A stretch of 64,000 bases of DNA from Convivina intestini (GTDB lineage: Bacteria > Bacillota > Bacilli > Lactobacillales > Lactobacillaceae): NCBI RefSeq assembly GCF_003096575.1, contig NZ_QEKT01000001.1, positions 68,102 to 132,101 on the forward strand, written 5' to 3'. The position numbers and the translations under genes were made by a program. Under the pieces are notes generated by a model. That model had not been told where the DNA came from and did no database searches. It saw nothing but the letters and a program-made list of their open reading frames with translations. Numbering within the stretch: position 1 is the stretch's first letter; every line of letters begins with the position of its first letter. This document shows, piece by piece, positions 24,329 to 33,167 of the stretch.

Positions 24329-24602
24329 TATAAAAAATGTGATTATTGCAGCGATAGCCGTGGGAATTTTAAGCTTATTGGAACGTTATCTTCCGCGATG
24401 GTTTGGCTCACTTCCTTGTCTTGCTTTCCTTATTTACATGATTTATATCATGGTAAGCAGGGGACCGTCTTGGACAGGATTGCTAGTATTAGTTCTGGGA
24501 GAAGGTCTGCTGCTTTCGATTTGGGTTGAAGCATTAGTTGCCCGTAAAAAGAAAGAGAATCTGGCAATCGAAAAAATGAAAGCTAAAGATTTACAGAGAT
24601 AA
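24321..24602 (+). CDS. Small membrane protein coupled to the HTH gene
   Basis: A 93-aa protein with three hydrophobic segments: about residues 7-20 (VIIAAIAVGILSLL), 30-46 (SLPCLAFLIYMIYIMVS) and 52-70 (TGLLVLVLGEGLLLSIWVE), then a Lys-rich cytoplasmic tail. The start is ATG 24321, inside the end of the HTH gene, with GAGGAAG upstream; an in-frame upstream ATG at 24282 lies deep in the HTH gene. An HTH protein paired with a small membrane protein is a common layout of envelope-stress modules; the function here is unknown. Confidence 0.8.
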   Translation: MSDIKNVIIAAIAVGILSLLERYLPRWFGSLPCLAFLIYMIYIMVSRGPSWTGLLVLVLGEGLLLSIWVEALVARKKKENLAIEKMKAKDLQR

Positions 24603-24632
24603 ATAAGAGAGACCCAAAGGGTCTCTCTTATT
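24602..24632. terminator. Bidirectional terminator
   Basis: 14-bp perfect stem AATAAGAGAGACCC (24602-24615) with GGGTCTCTCTTATT (24619-24632), 3-nt loop AAA. Shared by the membrane-protein gene and the convergent amidase gene, whose stop codon lies in the stem. T runs are short. Confidence 0.7.
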
Positions 24633-25485
24633 TGTTACGAATACTATCAATGTATTGAATCATGGCCGCCTTAATATCGTCAGCAATTTTTTCTTGGTAA
24701 CTTTCCTTTTGAATGTATGAAAAGTCTTTTTTACTATTCATAAACCCAAGTTCTAATAATACTGCTGGTCGGCTGATATCTTTAATCACCAGATAGGGCA
24801 TGGTTTCATAACCACGATTTTCAAGCGGGAGGTTATTAAGATGTTCATTAAGTACTTGAACCAGGGGGCGAGAATTTTCATTGTAATAATACTGTGAAAT
24901 TCCGCTAGCCGAATTGTTGCTGTCAGAAGAATCAAAGTGGAATGAAATTTGGGCATCAGCTTTTTCACTCTCAGCCATTCTAGGAATATGAAGTAGAGGA
25001 ACCACGACATCAGTGGAACGTACCATTAGCACCCGAGCCCCCGTTGATTCTAAAACTTTTTTAGTAACTGTAGCAGTAGCTAAGGTATAGTTTTTTTCAT
25101 AATGCTTGCCATCAATTGATAAAGCCCCAGTATCAGAACCACCATGGCCAGGATCTAAAACAATGGTAGCCTCACTCATGGATTGTACGGTTTTTAGGTG
25201 GGTGTTATTGGCTACCCAACTAGCAACCCACCCACTTTGATTTTTATCGCCGCGCTTAACCTTCCACCAGCCATGTTTTTTTTCTAAAACGACTAATTTA
25301 GTACCACTTTTCAAACTGGTTGTTTGCGCGTAGCTAATACCAGGACCAGTTCGCAAAGGAACTTGATCAGGCCGAGTAGTTAGCTGGTTTTGATTAAGCA
25401 AAGAAGTAATTAAAACGCAGACCAACAATAGGAAACTACCGGTAACAGTCAGACCAATTCGATTGTTTGTGAACCATCTCAGCAT
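24628..25485 (-). CDS. N-acetylmuramoyl-L-alanine amidase with SH3b domain
   Basis: Cell-wall hydrolase that cleaves between MurNAc and L-Ala of peptidoglycan. A signal-anchor helix (about 9-28, GLTVTGSFLLLVCVLITSLL) is followed by a bacterial SH3 domain (about 38-95, PLRTGPGISY, GWWKVKRGDKNQSGWVASWV) and an Amidase_3 domain with Zn ligands in VLDPGHGGSDTGA, Glu in KHYEKNYTL, His in ISFHFDSSD and the catalytic Glu in LLELGFMNSKKD. It is 285 aa. AGGAA precedes the ATG at a somewhat long distance. It is exported and probably wall- or membrane-associated. Confidence 0.93.
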   Translation of the reverse strand: MLRWFTNNRIGLTVTGSFLLLVCVLITSLLNQNQLTTRPDQVPLRTGPGISYAQTTSLKSGTKLVVLEKKHGWWKVKRGDKNQSGWVASWVANNTHLKTVQSMSEATIVLDPGHGGSDTGALSIDGKHYEKNYTLATATVTKKVLESTGARVLMVRSTDVVVPLLHIPRMAESEKADAQISFHFDSSDSNNSASGISQYYYNENSRPLVQVLNEHLNNLPLENRGYETMPYLVIKDISRPAVLLELGFMNSKKDFSYIQKESYQEKIADDIKAAMIQYIDSIRNK

Positions 25486-25529
25486 TGTAAAAAGTTCCTA
25501 ATTTTCTTGATGTTCGATGTGGGTTGGCG

Positions 25530-26468
25530 TTAAGCAATTGTTTGGAGTTTACCACGAATTTCAGCAAGGCTTTGATAATTTTTCTTATCTAATTCGTTGG
25601 CTAATTCGCCCTCTAGTCGTTCAAAAACAGGGGTGTCTTCAACCATCAATTGTGTACCAACTTCAACTAAATCAGCACCACATAAAACTAAATCATATAC
25701 GTCACGACCGGATGTTACGCCCCCAGTACCGATAATTTTGATACTTTCATTAAGACGCTCACGCAAGGCCCGAACGTTAGCTAAAGCGGTAGCCTTGACC
25801 AAGCTGCCACCGAGACCACCAAAGCCTCCCTTAGGTTTAATGACCACCGTATCAGTGTGAGGATCAATGGCTAAACCATTGCCAATTGAGTTGATGGTAT
25901 TAACAAAGGCCAGAGGGAAATCATTTAAAACAGCGGCAATCATATCAAAATGAACCATGTCAAAATAGGGTGGTAATTTAACACCCAGTGGCTTAGTAAA
26001 GAAGGCAAAAACCTCAGTTAAAATAGCCCGTGTGGCTTCAAAGTCATAGGCAGTTTGCGGCTTACCGGGCACATTAGGGCAAGAAAGATTTAGTTCAACC
26101 AAACCATTAAAATCAGATTGTTCCAATTCCATTAGCATCGCTAAATTATCGTCTTTGGTTAGGCCAGCAACTGAAAAGAAAACGGGTTTGTCGGTTTGTT
26201 TATTGAGAACATAATCCAAGTAATAAGCAAATCCTTCGTTGGGTAGGCCCATTGAATTAATCGAGCCTAGTTCCTCAGGGAGCTGATAATAGCGGGGACT
26301 GGGATTGCCAGGACGTACCATGGGCGTAGCCGATTTTGTGACAACACTACCGCTGTATGGGCTGGCTAGAACCTGATCTAATTCAGCAGTTGTTTGACAT
26401 TTAACTCCTGCGGCATTTAATAAAATATGGTTAAAGTGAAAATTGGCAATCTGCCCCGTTAAATCCAT
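25530..26468 (-). CDS. pyrD: Dihydroorotate dehydrogenase, class 1A (fumarate)
   Basis: PyrD oxidises dihydroorotate to orotate in pyrimidine synthesis; class 1A enzymes are soluble FMN dimers using fumarate. The class is supported by the catalytic cysteine in NLSCPNVPGKPQ and by GSINSMGLPNEGF, the FGGLGGSLVKATALANV segment and GTGGVTSGRDVYDL. It is 312 aa with no PyrK partner next to it. TAAGGAGAG precedes the ATG on the minus strand. It is separate from other pyr genes. Confidence 0.96.
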   Translation of the reverse strand: MDLTGQIANFHFNHILLNAAGVKCQTTAELDQVLASPYSGSVVTKSATPMVRPGNPSPRYYQLPEELGSINSMGLPNEGFAYYLDYVLNKQTDKPVFFSVAGLTKDDNLAMLMELEQSDFNGLVELNLSCPNVPGKPQTAYDFEATRAILTEVFAFFTKPLGVKLPPYFDMVHFDMIAAVLNDFPLAFVNTINSIGNGLAIDPHTDTVVIKPKGGFGGLGGSLVKATALANVRALRERLNESIKIIGTGGVTSGRDVYDLVLCGADLVEVGTQLMVEDTPVFERLEGELANELDKKNYQSLAEIRGKLQTIA

Positions 26469-26511
26469 TGAAAACTCTCCTTATAAATCTGATCAACACA
26501 TGTTATTAACC

Positions 26512-26520
26512 ATTATAGCA
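26512..26520 (-). promoter_or_regulatory. Extended -10 promoter of pyrD
   Basis: On the minus strand TG-C-TATAAT, 44 nt before the pyrD start. No clear -35 box. Confidence 0.55.
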
Positions 26521-26586
26521 GGCTAGTAATTATCTGTAGGAGAAATTGGTAGTTTAATTTCCCTAGTCGGCATTAGAAAATATCGC

Positions 26587-26592
26587 TATAAT
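26587..26592 (+). promoter_or_regulatory. -10 box immediately before the second ABC-F gene
   Basis: TATAAT ends 7 nt before ATG 26600. With no ribosome site between them, the mRNA would begin at or next to the start codon. The -35 region is weak. Confidence 0.5.
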
Positions 26593-26599
26593 AGATGCT

Positions 26600-28498
26600 A
26601 TGAAACAATTTCGAGTTGAAAATTTAACAAGTACTTACGGTGAAAAAACACTATTTGATCACATTTCTTTTTTAATCAGCGAAGGTGATCGGATTGGTTT
26701 AGTTGGTGTTAACGGCAGTGGGAAAACTTCTCTTTTAAATGCCTTAGCAGGTAGCCAACCGGCTGATCAGGGTCAAATAGTTGTTCAAAATGACTATAAT
26801 ATCGGCTATTTACGTCAGAATCCGTCATTAGATGGCGAACAGTTGGTGATGGATGCAGTTTTTGCAGGTAATCAACCGGTTTTTAAAACAATTCGGTACT
26901 ACCAACAGGCCTTGGAAGAATTTAGTCAGAATCCAGAGGATCAGCAAATTGGGCAAAAATTTGAACGGGCTCAAAGTGCTATGGATCGTGATGATGCTTG
27001 GACGGCGGAGTCTCAAATTAAGACTATTTTAACGCAGTTACATATGCCTGACTTAAATCGAAAAATTAAAGAATTATCGGGTGGTCAAAGAAAACGAGTC
27101 GGTTTGGCTCAAATTTTAATTGAAGAACCGGATTTGTTAATTTTGGACGAGCCAACCAACCATTTGGATTTTGATTCAATTGCTTGGTTAGAAAAATATT
27201 TGGCCAACTATCGTGGGGCAGTTTTGACTGTTACGCATGATCGCTATTTCTTAGATGCGGTTGCTAATCGTATTTTTGAACTTTCTTTTGGAAAATTATA
27301 TGAGTATCAGGGGAACTACCAGGACTATGTTACTGGTAAAGCAGAGCGGGTTCAGGCTGAACAGGTTAGCCAGCATAAAAAAGAACAGTTATATCAGCGT
27401 GAATTAGCTTGGATGAAAAAATCAGCTCGGGCCCGAACAACTAAGCAAAAAGGTCGTGAAAAAGCTTTTGCAAAGTTAGAGGCGGGGATGGACGATCTCC
27501 AAGTTGATGAAGATGTTACGCTATCGCTTGGGCAGCAACGCTTGGGTAAAAAAGTTTTGATAATGGAAGATGCGAATCTAGCCTTTGGTAATCATCAGAT
27601 TTTAAAAGATTTCAACCTTCGTTTGGGTGCTGGTGAACGGATTGGGATTACTGGGGCTAATGGCGCTGGTAAGTCCACCTTTTTAAATGTCATTGCTGGC
27701 CGTATCCCGTTGACTTCTGGGATAATTGAGTTGGGTGAAACCGTTAAAATGGCCTACTACACTCAGACGACTGAGCCCATTCCAGAAGATAAACGAGTGA
27801 TTGAGTATTTAACAGACGTCGCCAGTTCGGTTACTGATAAAGATGGGAATCAACTTTCGGTTTCAGAATTATTAGAACAATTTTTGTTTCCTCCTTTTAT
27901 GCATGGCACGTTAATTCGTAAGCTCTCCGGCGGTGAAAAACGGCGTTTGTATTTGCTGAAACTGCTTTTAGAACAGCCAAATTTTTTGCTTCTTGATGAG
28001 CCGACGAATGATTTAGATATTGGCACTTTGACGATTTTAGAAGATTTTTTGGCTGATTTTGCTGGGACAGTTATTACCGTTTCCCATGATCGCTACTTCC
28101 TAGATAAAGTAGCACGGCAGTTATATATATTTACTGGAAATGGCATAATTGAACGTTATGATGGCTTATTTAGCCAATACTTAGCGCAAAACGGTAGTAC
28201 AATTAATCAACCAATTGCTCAAAATGATCAGCCAGCGCCCATTAAAGTTAAAAAACCTAAAAAACAAGTGGTTCAAAAATTAACTTATAAAGAAAAGGAA
28301 GAATGGGCTACCATTGAGAATGAAATTGCTCAATTGGAAGAAAATGCCGCAACTTTGACCGAACAAATGGCTCAAGAGGGTAGTAATTATACTAAAGTGA
28401 TTGAAATTGAAAGCCAATTAAATCAAGTTAATCAGACTTTAGAAGAAAAAATGGATCGTTGGGCCTATTTAAGTGAAATTGTTGAAAAACAATCTTAA
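26600..28498 (+). CDS. ABC-F family ATPase (Uup-like)
   Basis: Two complete ABC ATPase domains: Walker A GVNGSGKTS near 36-44, signature LSGGQRKR, Walker B LLILDEPTNHLD; then Walker A GANGAGKST near 352, LSGGEKRR and LLLDEPTNDLD. All motifs are intact, unlike the other ABC-F protein in the window. The C-terminal ~100 residues (KVKKPKKQVVQKL onward, EIAQLEENAATL) are a coiled coil as in Uup-type proteins. It is 632 aa. Members act on ribosomes; the exact role is not predictable. ATG 26600 has no ribosome site. Confidence 0.93.
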   Translation: MKQFRVENLTSTYGEKTLFDHISFLISEGDRIGLVGVNGSGKTSLLNALAGSQPADQGQIVVQNDYNIGYLRQNPSLDGEQLVMDAVFAGNQPVFKTIRYYQQALEEFSQNPEDQQIGQKFERAQSAMDRDDAWTAESQIKTILTQLHMPDLNRKIKELSGGQRKRVGLAQILIEEPDLLILDEPTNHLDFDSIAWLEKYLANYRGAVLTVTHDRYFLDAVANRIFELSFGKLYEYQGNYQDYVTGKAERVQAEQVSQHKKEQLYQRELAWMKKSARARTTKQKGREKAFAKLEAGMDDLQVDEDVTLSLGQQRLGKKVLIMEDANLAFGNHQILKDFNLRLGAGERIGITGANGAGKSTFLNVIAGRIPLTSGIIELGETVKMAYYTQTTEPIPEDKRVIEYLTDVASSVTDKDGNQLSVSELLEQFLFPPFMHGTLIRKLSGGEKRRLYLLKLLLEQPNFLLLDEPTNDLDIGTLTILEDFLADFAGTVITVSHDRYFLDKVARQLYIFTGNGIIERYDGLFSQYLAQNGSTINQPIAQNDQPAPIKVKKPKKQVVQKLTYKEKEEWATIENEIAQLEENAATLTEQMAQEGSNYTKVIEIESQLNQVNQTLEEKMDRWAYLSEIVEKQS

Positions 28499-28518
28499 CG
28501 ATTTATATAAATTAAATG

Positions 28519-28554
28519 AAGCCTGCTCGTATGATACTGCGAGGAGGTTTTTTT
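28519..28554 (+). terminator. Terminator whose 3' arm contains the dprA ribosome site
   Basis: 28519-28529 pairs with 28540-28550 (CCTGCTCG/CGAGGAGG, one G:G mismatch, plus A:T flanks), followed by a T run ending at 28554. GAGGAGG (28541-28547) of dprA is in the stem. Confidence 0.65.
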
Positions 28555-29433
28555 ATGATTTTAAAACAATTTTTATTAGCATTACGATTAACGCCAGGGA
28601 TTGGTAAAGAGCGGGCAAATAAAGTAATCCATGCCATTGAAAAGGGCTACGCGCCGACCAAATACCCTTGGAATTTTGAAGACTTGTGTCACATTATTGA
28701 ACTAACTAAGCCGACCAAGGCAAGCAGACTGGCTGATTTTAAGAATGGCTATTTGACAGCTTTGAATCAAGCCCAGCAATTCAAAAGTTCTTACCTAAGT
28801 TATTTTGATGATGATTATCCCGAGCGGTTGCGACAAATTTATCAACCACCGCTAATTTTGTTTTATCAAGGCCATTTAGATGCTTTGAAGCTTCCCAGTT
28901 TATCAGTGGTCGGTACTCGAAGTGCAAGTCCCTACAGTTTGAATGTGCTACGGACTTTCTTACCTAAAATAGTTGGTACTGGGGTGGCAATTGTTTCCGG
29001 TCTAGCCAAGGGAGTGGATGTGATGGCTCATCAGATTACCTTTAGTCAACAAGGTGTTCCAATTGCTGTAATAGGTACTGGCATTGATGTCACCTATCCG
29101 GCTAATCATCATTCTTTACAAAAACAAATTGGCCAGCAGGGTCTATTGTTAAGTGAATATCCGCCAAATACCGGTCCGCAACGAGCGCATTTTCCCGACC
29201 GAAATCGAATTATTGCAGGCCTATCTTCAGCCACTTTGGTAATTGAAGCCAAACGTCACTCAGGCTCTTTAATTACGGCTAATTCGGCTTTACAAAATAA
29301 TCGCCAGGTGTTAGCGATACCGGGTTCGATTTTTTCCACTGAGTCTCAGGGAACAAATGAACTAATTAAGGCTGGTGCTTTGCCCGTAACGAAACTCAGT
29401 GATATTATGGAGGTGATTACTCCACTGATTTGA
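28555..29433 (+). CDS. dprA: DNA-processing protein DprA
   Basis: DprA loads RecA on single-stranded DNA taken up by natural transformation. An N-terminal SAM-like helical region (TPGIGKERANKVI) is followed by the extended Rossmann fold: LSVVGTRSASPYS, GTGVAIVSGLAKGVDVMAH, AVIGTGIDVTYPANH, LLSEYPPNTGP, FPDRNRIIAGLS, and ALIEAKRHSGSL-type motif (VIEAKRHSGSLITA). It is 292 aa. The start is ATG 28555 (MILKQFLL) after GAGGAGG; an upstream in-frame ATG at 28516 lies before the hairpin and has no site. Confidence 0.95.
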   Translation: MILKQFLLALRLTPGIGKERANKVIHAIEKGYAPTKYPWNFEDLCHIIELTKPTKASRLADFKNGYLTALNQAQQFKSSYLSYFDDDYPERLRQIYQPPLILFYQGHLDALKLPSLSVVGTRSASPYSLNVLRTFLPKIVGTGVAIVSGLAKGVDVMAHQITFSQQGVPIAVIGTGIDVTYPANHHSLQKQIGQQGLLLSEYPPNTGPQRAHFPDRNRIIAGLSSATLVIEAKRHSGSLITANSALQNNRQVLAIPGSIFSTESQGTNELIKAGALPVTKLSDIMEVITPLI

Positions 29434-29445
29434 GAAGGATGGCTT

Positions 29446-30075
29446 ATGTATTTAAAACGTTTTGTGCAGTTATTTGTTGTTTTTTTTGTAACAATTGTTT
29501 TATCAGAATGGTTAGCAAGTGTCCTAAAACTGAACAGTTTAGGAATTAGGATTATTTTTGTGACTATCATTGGTTACTTATTATTAACGATTCCACTGAC
29601 AATTTTAACTATTTTAAAAAATCAACGTAAATTTGGTAAAAATGATTCAGCATCAGCTCAAGTGACCCATTTTCGTGAATTATTACAAAATGGGTCAAAT
29701 TTAATTGCTCTAGCAACTGTCAATCAAGCTGGACAGTTAGCCACTAGCGTGATTACCTTCAAAGAAGCTCATAATAATGATAATGTTTTATACTTAGTGT
29801 CTGATTGGCAAAGTACTCGAGTAAAAAACTTGCAGGCCAATTCCACAGCAGCCTTTACAACTTGGTATGATGACAAAACTGGGCAACGGATTAGTTCTAA
29901 CCAGCTGACTATTAAAGTTTTAACCGAACAAGAAGCTGAGATTGAAATCAAGCATCATCCTGAAATTTTAGACTTAGCTGAAAATGCTCGTAAACAGGCG
30001 GTTATTAAGATTACGCTACAGTCTGTCTTGGTTGAATCTTTTCAGCGCCAGCCCGAAATTATTAAATGGTCGTAA
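29446..30075 (+). CDS. Membrane-anchored split-barrel (pyridoxamine-phosphate-oxidase-like) protein
   Basis: A 209-aa protein with two hydrophobic segments at the N-terminus (about 7-25, QLFVVFFVTIVLSEWLASV, and 34-57, IIFVTIIGYLLLTIPLTIL) joined to a domain resembling the FMN-binding PNPOx-like split barrel: LIALATVNQAGQLATSVITF, LYLVSDWQSTRVKNLQAN, AAFTTWYDD. AGAAGGA precedes the ATG. It lies between dprA and topA. Flavin binding and substrate are not established; the assignment rests on pattern only. Confidence 0.6.
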   Translation: MYLKRFVQLFVVFFVTIVLSEWLASVLKLNSLGIRIIFVTIIGYLLLTIPLTILTILKNQRKFGKNDSASAQVTHFRELLQNGSNLIALATVNQAGQLATSVITFKEAHNNDNVLYLVSDWQSTRVKNLQANSTAAFTTWYDDKTGQRISSNQLTIKVLTEQEAEIEIKHHPEILDLAENARKQAVIKITLQSVLVESFQRQPEIIKWS

Positions 30076-30144
30076 AATTGATTTTGGAAAATCTATCAGT
30101 TTAGCAGAGACTTTGATAAAATAATTAAGCGTTTTACAGTCGTG

Positions 30145-30153
30145 TGCTATAAT
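30145..30153 (+). promoter_or_regulatory. Extended -10 promoter of topA
   Basis: TG-C-TATAAT, 33 nt before the TTG start. A TTTACA at 30133 is too close to be its -35. Confidence 0.6.
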
Positions 30154-30186
30154 GCCCCTATTATTTAAAATTGTGAGGATTAGACC

Positions 30187-32280
30187 TTGGTAGAAGCAAA
30201 AGCTACTAAAAAAACTTCAAAGCGTAAAAGTACCAAAAAACGCAATCAGAAAAAATTAGTCATTGTTGAGAGTCCATCCAAGGCTAAAACCATTGAAAAA
30301 TACTTAGGTAGTGGTTATAAAGTGGTAGCCAGTATTGGGCACGTGCGTGACTTGCCTAAATCTACCTTAGGTGTTGACGTTGATAATGATTATGAGCCTC
30401 GTTACATTAACATTCGTGGAAAAGGCCCAGTTATTAAGGATTTGCGTAAAGCTGCTAAGGGTGCTAAAGCTGTCTACCTGGCATCCGATCCGGATCGTGA
30501 AGGGGAAGCCATTGCCTGGCACTTACAACATATACTCGATTTAGACCCTACGAATGCTAATCGAGTCGTTTTTAATGAAATTACCAAAGACACGGTTAAA
30601 AATGCCTTTAAAACGCCTCGAACAATTAATCAAGATTTGGTTGATGCCCAACAAGCACGACGCATTATTGATCGCTTAGTTGGTTATTCCATTTCGCCAA
30701 TTCTTTGGAAAACGGTTAAACGTGGCTTATCGGCTGGACGAGTTCAATCGGTGGCTTTAGGACTAATTCTAGCTCGTGAGCGTGAAATTCAAGCTTTTGA
30801 ACCAGAAGAATATTGGACGCTTGATTCAGAATTTAAAAAGGGACGCTCCAAGTTCAAGTCTACTTTTTATGGCTTTGACGGTAAGAAACAGCCCTTGCCA
30901 GACAATGCTAGTATTCAAGCAGTTCTTAAGCGGTTAGATAAAGATGCTGACTTTAATATTACTCAGGTAACTAGTAAGGAGCGTAAGCGACAGCCTCAGC
31001 CACCATTTACGACCTCGACGATGCAGCAAACGGCCAATAATCAGTTGAAGTTTAGAACACGGAAAACAATGATGACCGCCCAACAGCTTTATGAAGGGGT
31101 TAACTTAGGACGTGGTTTAGGGCAAGTTGGACTAATTACCTATATGCGTACTGATTCGACCCGTTTATCTTCTCAAGCTAAAAATGCTGCTGCTCAATAT
31201 ATTCATAATGAGTGGGGGGAGGAATATTCTCGCCACAAACCGGTTGAAGCAGCTTTGCAAGAAGGGGCTCAAGATGCCCACGAAGCAATTCGACCAACGG
31301 ATGTTAATCGTACGCCGGCTAGCATTAAGGATAAGTTAACCCCCGACCAATTTAAGCTGTATTCTTTGATTTGGTCACGGTTTGTTGCTAGTTTAATGAC
31401 TCCTGAAATTTTAGATACAATGGCCGTTACCATTGAACAAAATGGTGTACTTTTTCATGCCAACGGTTCTAAAACTAAGTTTCCAGGATTCACTAAGGCT
31501 TATCCTGCTGCCAAAGAAAAGGATAATGCCTTACCAGCTTTAGCAGTTGGAGATGTAGTTGGGTTAGCTAAAAGTGATCCTCAACAGCACTTTACAATGC
31601 CACCAGCTCGTTACACGGAAGCGGCTTTGATTAAGGCCTTAGAAGAAAACGGAGTTGGACGTCCTTCAACTTATGCGCCGACTTTGGATACTATTCAACG
31701 GCGTAACTATGTCCGTATTGATGCTCGTAAGTTCGTACCAACTGAGTTGGGAGAGATTGTTCAAAATATAGTTGAAGATAAATTCCCAGATATTACCAAT
31801 ACTAAATTCACTGCTCAAGTTGAACATGAGTTAGATGAAATTGAAGTCGGGGATGAGCAATGGGTACCGGTTGTTGACACATTCTATCGACCTTTTAGTA
31901 AGGAAGTTCAAAGCGCTGAAGAAACTTTGGAAAAAATTACCATGCATGATGAGTTGGCCGAGCAAGACTGTGAAGTCTGTGGCGCACCAATGCTAGTTAA
32001 AATGGGTCGCTACGGTAAGTTTTATGCTTGTTCTCGTTTCCCAGATTGTCGAAATACCAAGGCCATCGTGCAAGAAATTGGCTTGGCTTGTCCTAAGTGT
32101 AAAAAGGGGCAAGTGGTTGAACGAAAGACCAAGCGTGGCCGTCGCTTTTATGGTTGCTCGCGGTATCCTGATTGTGATTTTGTCTCTTGGGATAAGCCCA
32201 CCGAAGCGACTTTACCAGATGGAACTACTCCTAAAAAAGAAGGAGATGACCAACATGAAACAGCGGGTAAAGCTAAGTAA
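30187..32280 (+). CDS. topA: DNA topoisomerase I
   Basis: TopA relaxes negative supercoils by a type IA single-strand break. It has a Lys-rich N-terminus, Toprim domain ([36 protein letters not shown]), and the catalytic Tyr319 in [12 protein letters not shown]. The C-terminus carries zinc-finger repeats: CEVCGAPM...CSRFPDC and CPKCKKGQ...CSRYPDC. It is 697 aa. The TTG start has GAGGATT about 8 nt upstream. In many lactobacilli it follows dprA directly; here one gene intervenes. Confidence 0.97.
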   Translation: MVEAKATKKTSKRKSTKKRNQKKLVIVESPSKAKTIEKYLGSGYKVVASIGHVRDLPKSTLGVDVDNDYEPRYINIRGKGPVIKDLRKAAKGAKAVYLASDPDREGEAIAWHLQHILDLDPTNANRVVFNEITKDTVKNAFKTPRTINQDLVDAQQARRIIDRLVGYSISPILWKTVKRGLSAGRVQSVALGLILAREREIQAFEPEEYWTLDSEFKKGRSKFKSTFYGFDGKKQPLPDNASIQAVLKRLDKDADFNITQVTSKERKRQPQPPFTTSTMQQTANNQLKFRTRKTMMTAQQLYEGVNLGRGLGQVGLITYMRTDSTRLSSQAKNAAAQYIHNEWGEEYSRHKPVEAALQEGAQDAHEAIRPTDVNRTPASIKDKLTPDQFKLYSLIWSRFVASLMTPEILDTMAVTIEQNGVLFHANGSKTKFPGFTKAYPAAKEKDNALPALAVGDVVGLAKSDPQQHFTMPPARYTEAALIKALEENGVGRPSTYAPTLDTIQRRNYVRIDARKFVPTELGEIVQNIVEDKFPDITNTKFTAQVEHELDEIEVGDEQWVPVVDTFYRPFSKEVQSAEETLEKITMHDELAEQDCEVCGAPMLVKMGRYGKFYACSRFPDCRNTKAIVQEIGLACPKCKKGQVVERKTKRGRRFYGCSRYPDCDFVSWDKPTEATLPDGTTPKKEGDDQHETAGKAK

Positions 32281-32293
32281 TTGAAAAATTTTT

Positions 32294-33118
32294 ATGATTA
32301 AAAATCAGACACCTAAAATATTAACGATTGCTGGATCTGATAGTTTAGCTGGTGGTGGGGTACAAGCTGATTTAGCAACTTTTAACGAATACGGTCTATT
32401 TGGCTTAACAGCGATTACTAGTATTGCCACGATAACCGCAACTGATTTCAAAGTTTTTCCAGTCGATACTGATGTTTTAGCAAGACAACTAGATTCCATT
32501 CGATTGGTTGATCAGTTGGCGGCGGTAAAAGTTGGCCTGTTAGTTAATTTAGACCAAGTAAAATTAGTGGTTGAGTTTTTAAAGCAGTTGACTATACCAA
32601 TTGTCATTGACCCAGTCTTAGCGGTTAAAGAAGGCGACTATCAACAACAACAAGTATTTATTGACTTTTATCGGACTAATTTATTACCGCTGGCAGACAT
32701 AATTACCCCTAATATTAGTGAGGCTCAGTTGCTAACTAATGTAACAACGATTAATAACAAGGCAGATTTAATAGCAGTCAATCAGCAGTTACAGGCTTTA
32801 GGCATAACTAATGTTTTCACCAAAGGGGGGCAAAGGTTAGCGGGGAAAATGGCCTTAGATTTGTGGTCTAGCCCTGATGGGAATCGCTTTTTTGAAAAAC
32901 CAAAGCTAGATTTCTTAGCTGATGTTAACGGTTCGGGCTGTACTTTATCCGCAGCAATTGCGGCTGGTTTAGCCCGAGGCCTGACAATGGAACAGGCGCT
33001 TAAAAGGGCTAAAGATTTTGTTTGGGCAGCTATTAATCATAGTGTTACCTTGGGTGATCAATTAACGGGTAATAGTGTTTGGCCAGCTGGTCAACGTTGG
33101 GAAAACAAGATACAGTAA
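32294..33118 (+). CDS. Hydroxymethylpyrimidine/phosphomethylpyrimidine or pyridoxal kinase (ThiD/PdxK-like)
   Basis: A ribokinase-fold vitamin kinase. Motifs are TIAGSDSLAGGGVQADL at the N-terminus, the DPVL segment (VIDPVLAVKEGD), TPNISEAQLL and the anion-hole NGSGCTLSAAIAAGLARG near residue 215. It is 274 aa. Sequence alone does not separate thiamine-pyrimidine kinase from the ThiD-like pyridoxal kinases of firmicutes. The ATG 13 nt after topA has no clear ribosome site. A terminator follows. Confidence 0.85.
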   Translation: MIKNQTPKILTIAGSDSLAGGGVQADLATFNEYGLFGLTAITSIATITATDFKVFPVDTDVLARQLDSIRLVDQLAAVKVGLLVNLDQVKLVVEFLKQLTIPIVIDPVLAVKEGDYQQQQVFIDFYRTNLLPLADIITPNISEAQLLTNVTTINNKADLIAVNQQLQALGITNVFTKGGQRLAGKMALDLWSSPDGNRFFEKPKLDFLADVNGSGCTLSAAIAAGLARGLTMEQALKRAKDFVWAAINHSVTLGDQLTGNSVWPAGQRWENKIQ

Positions 33119-33127
33119 TGTATTAAA

Positions 33128-33152
33128 GCAACGGGGAATCCTGTTGTTTTTT
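33128..33152 (+). terminator. Terminator before the men cluster
   Basis: 33128-33135 pairs with 33040+100 equivalents at 33140-33147 (8 bp, two G:U), 4-nt loop, then TTTTT. It separates the kinase gene from menF. Confidence 0.7.
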
Positions 33153-33167
33153 ATTAGGATGGAATAA

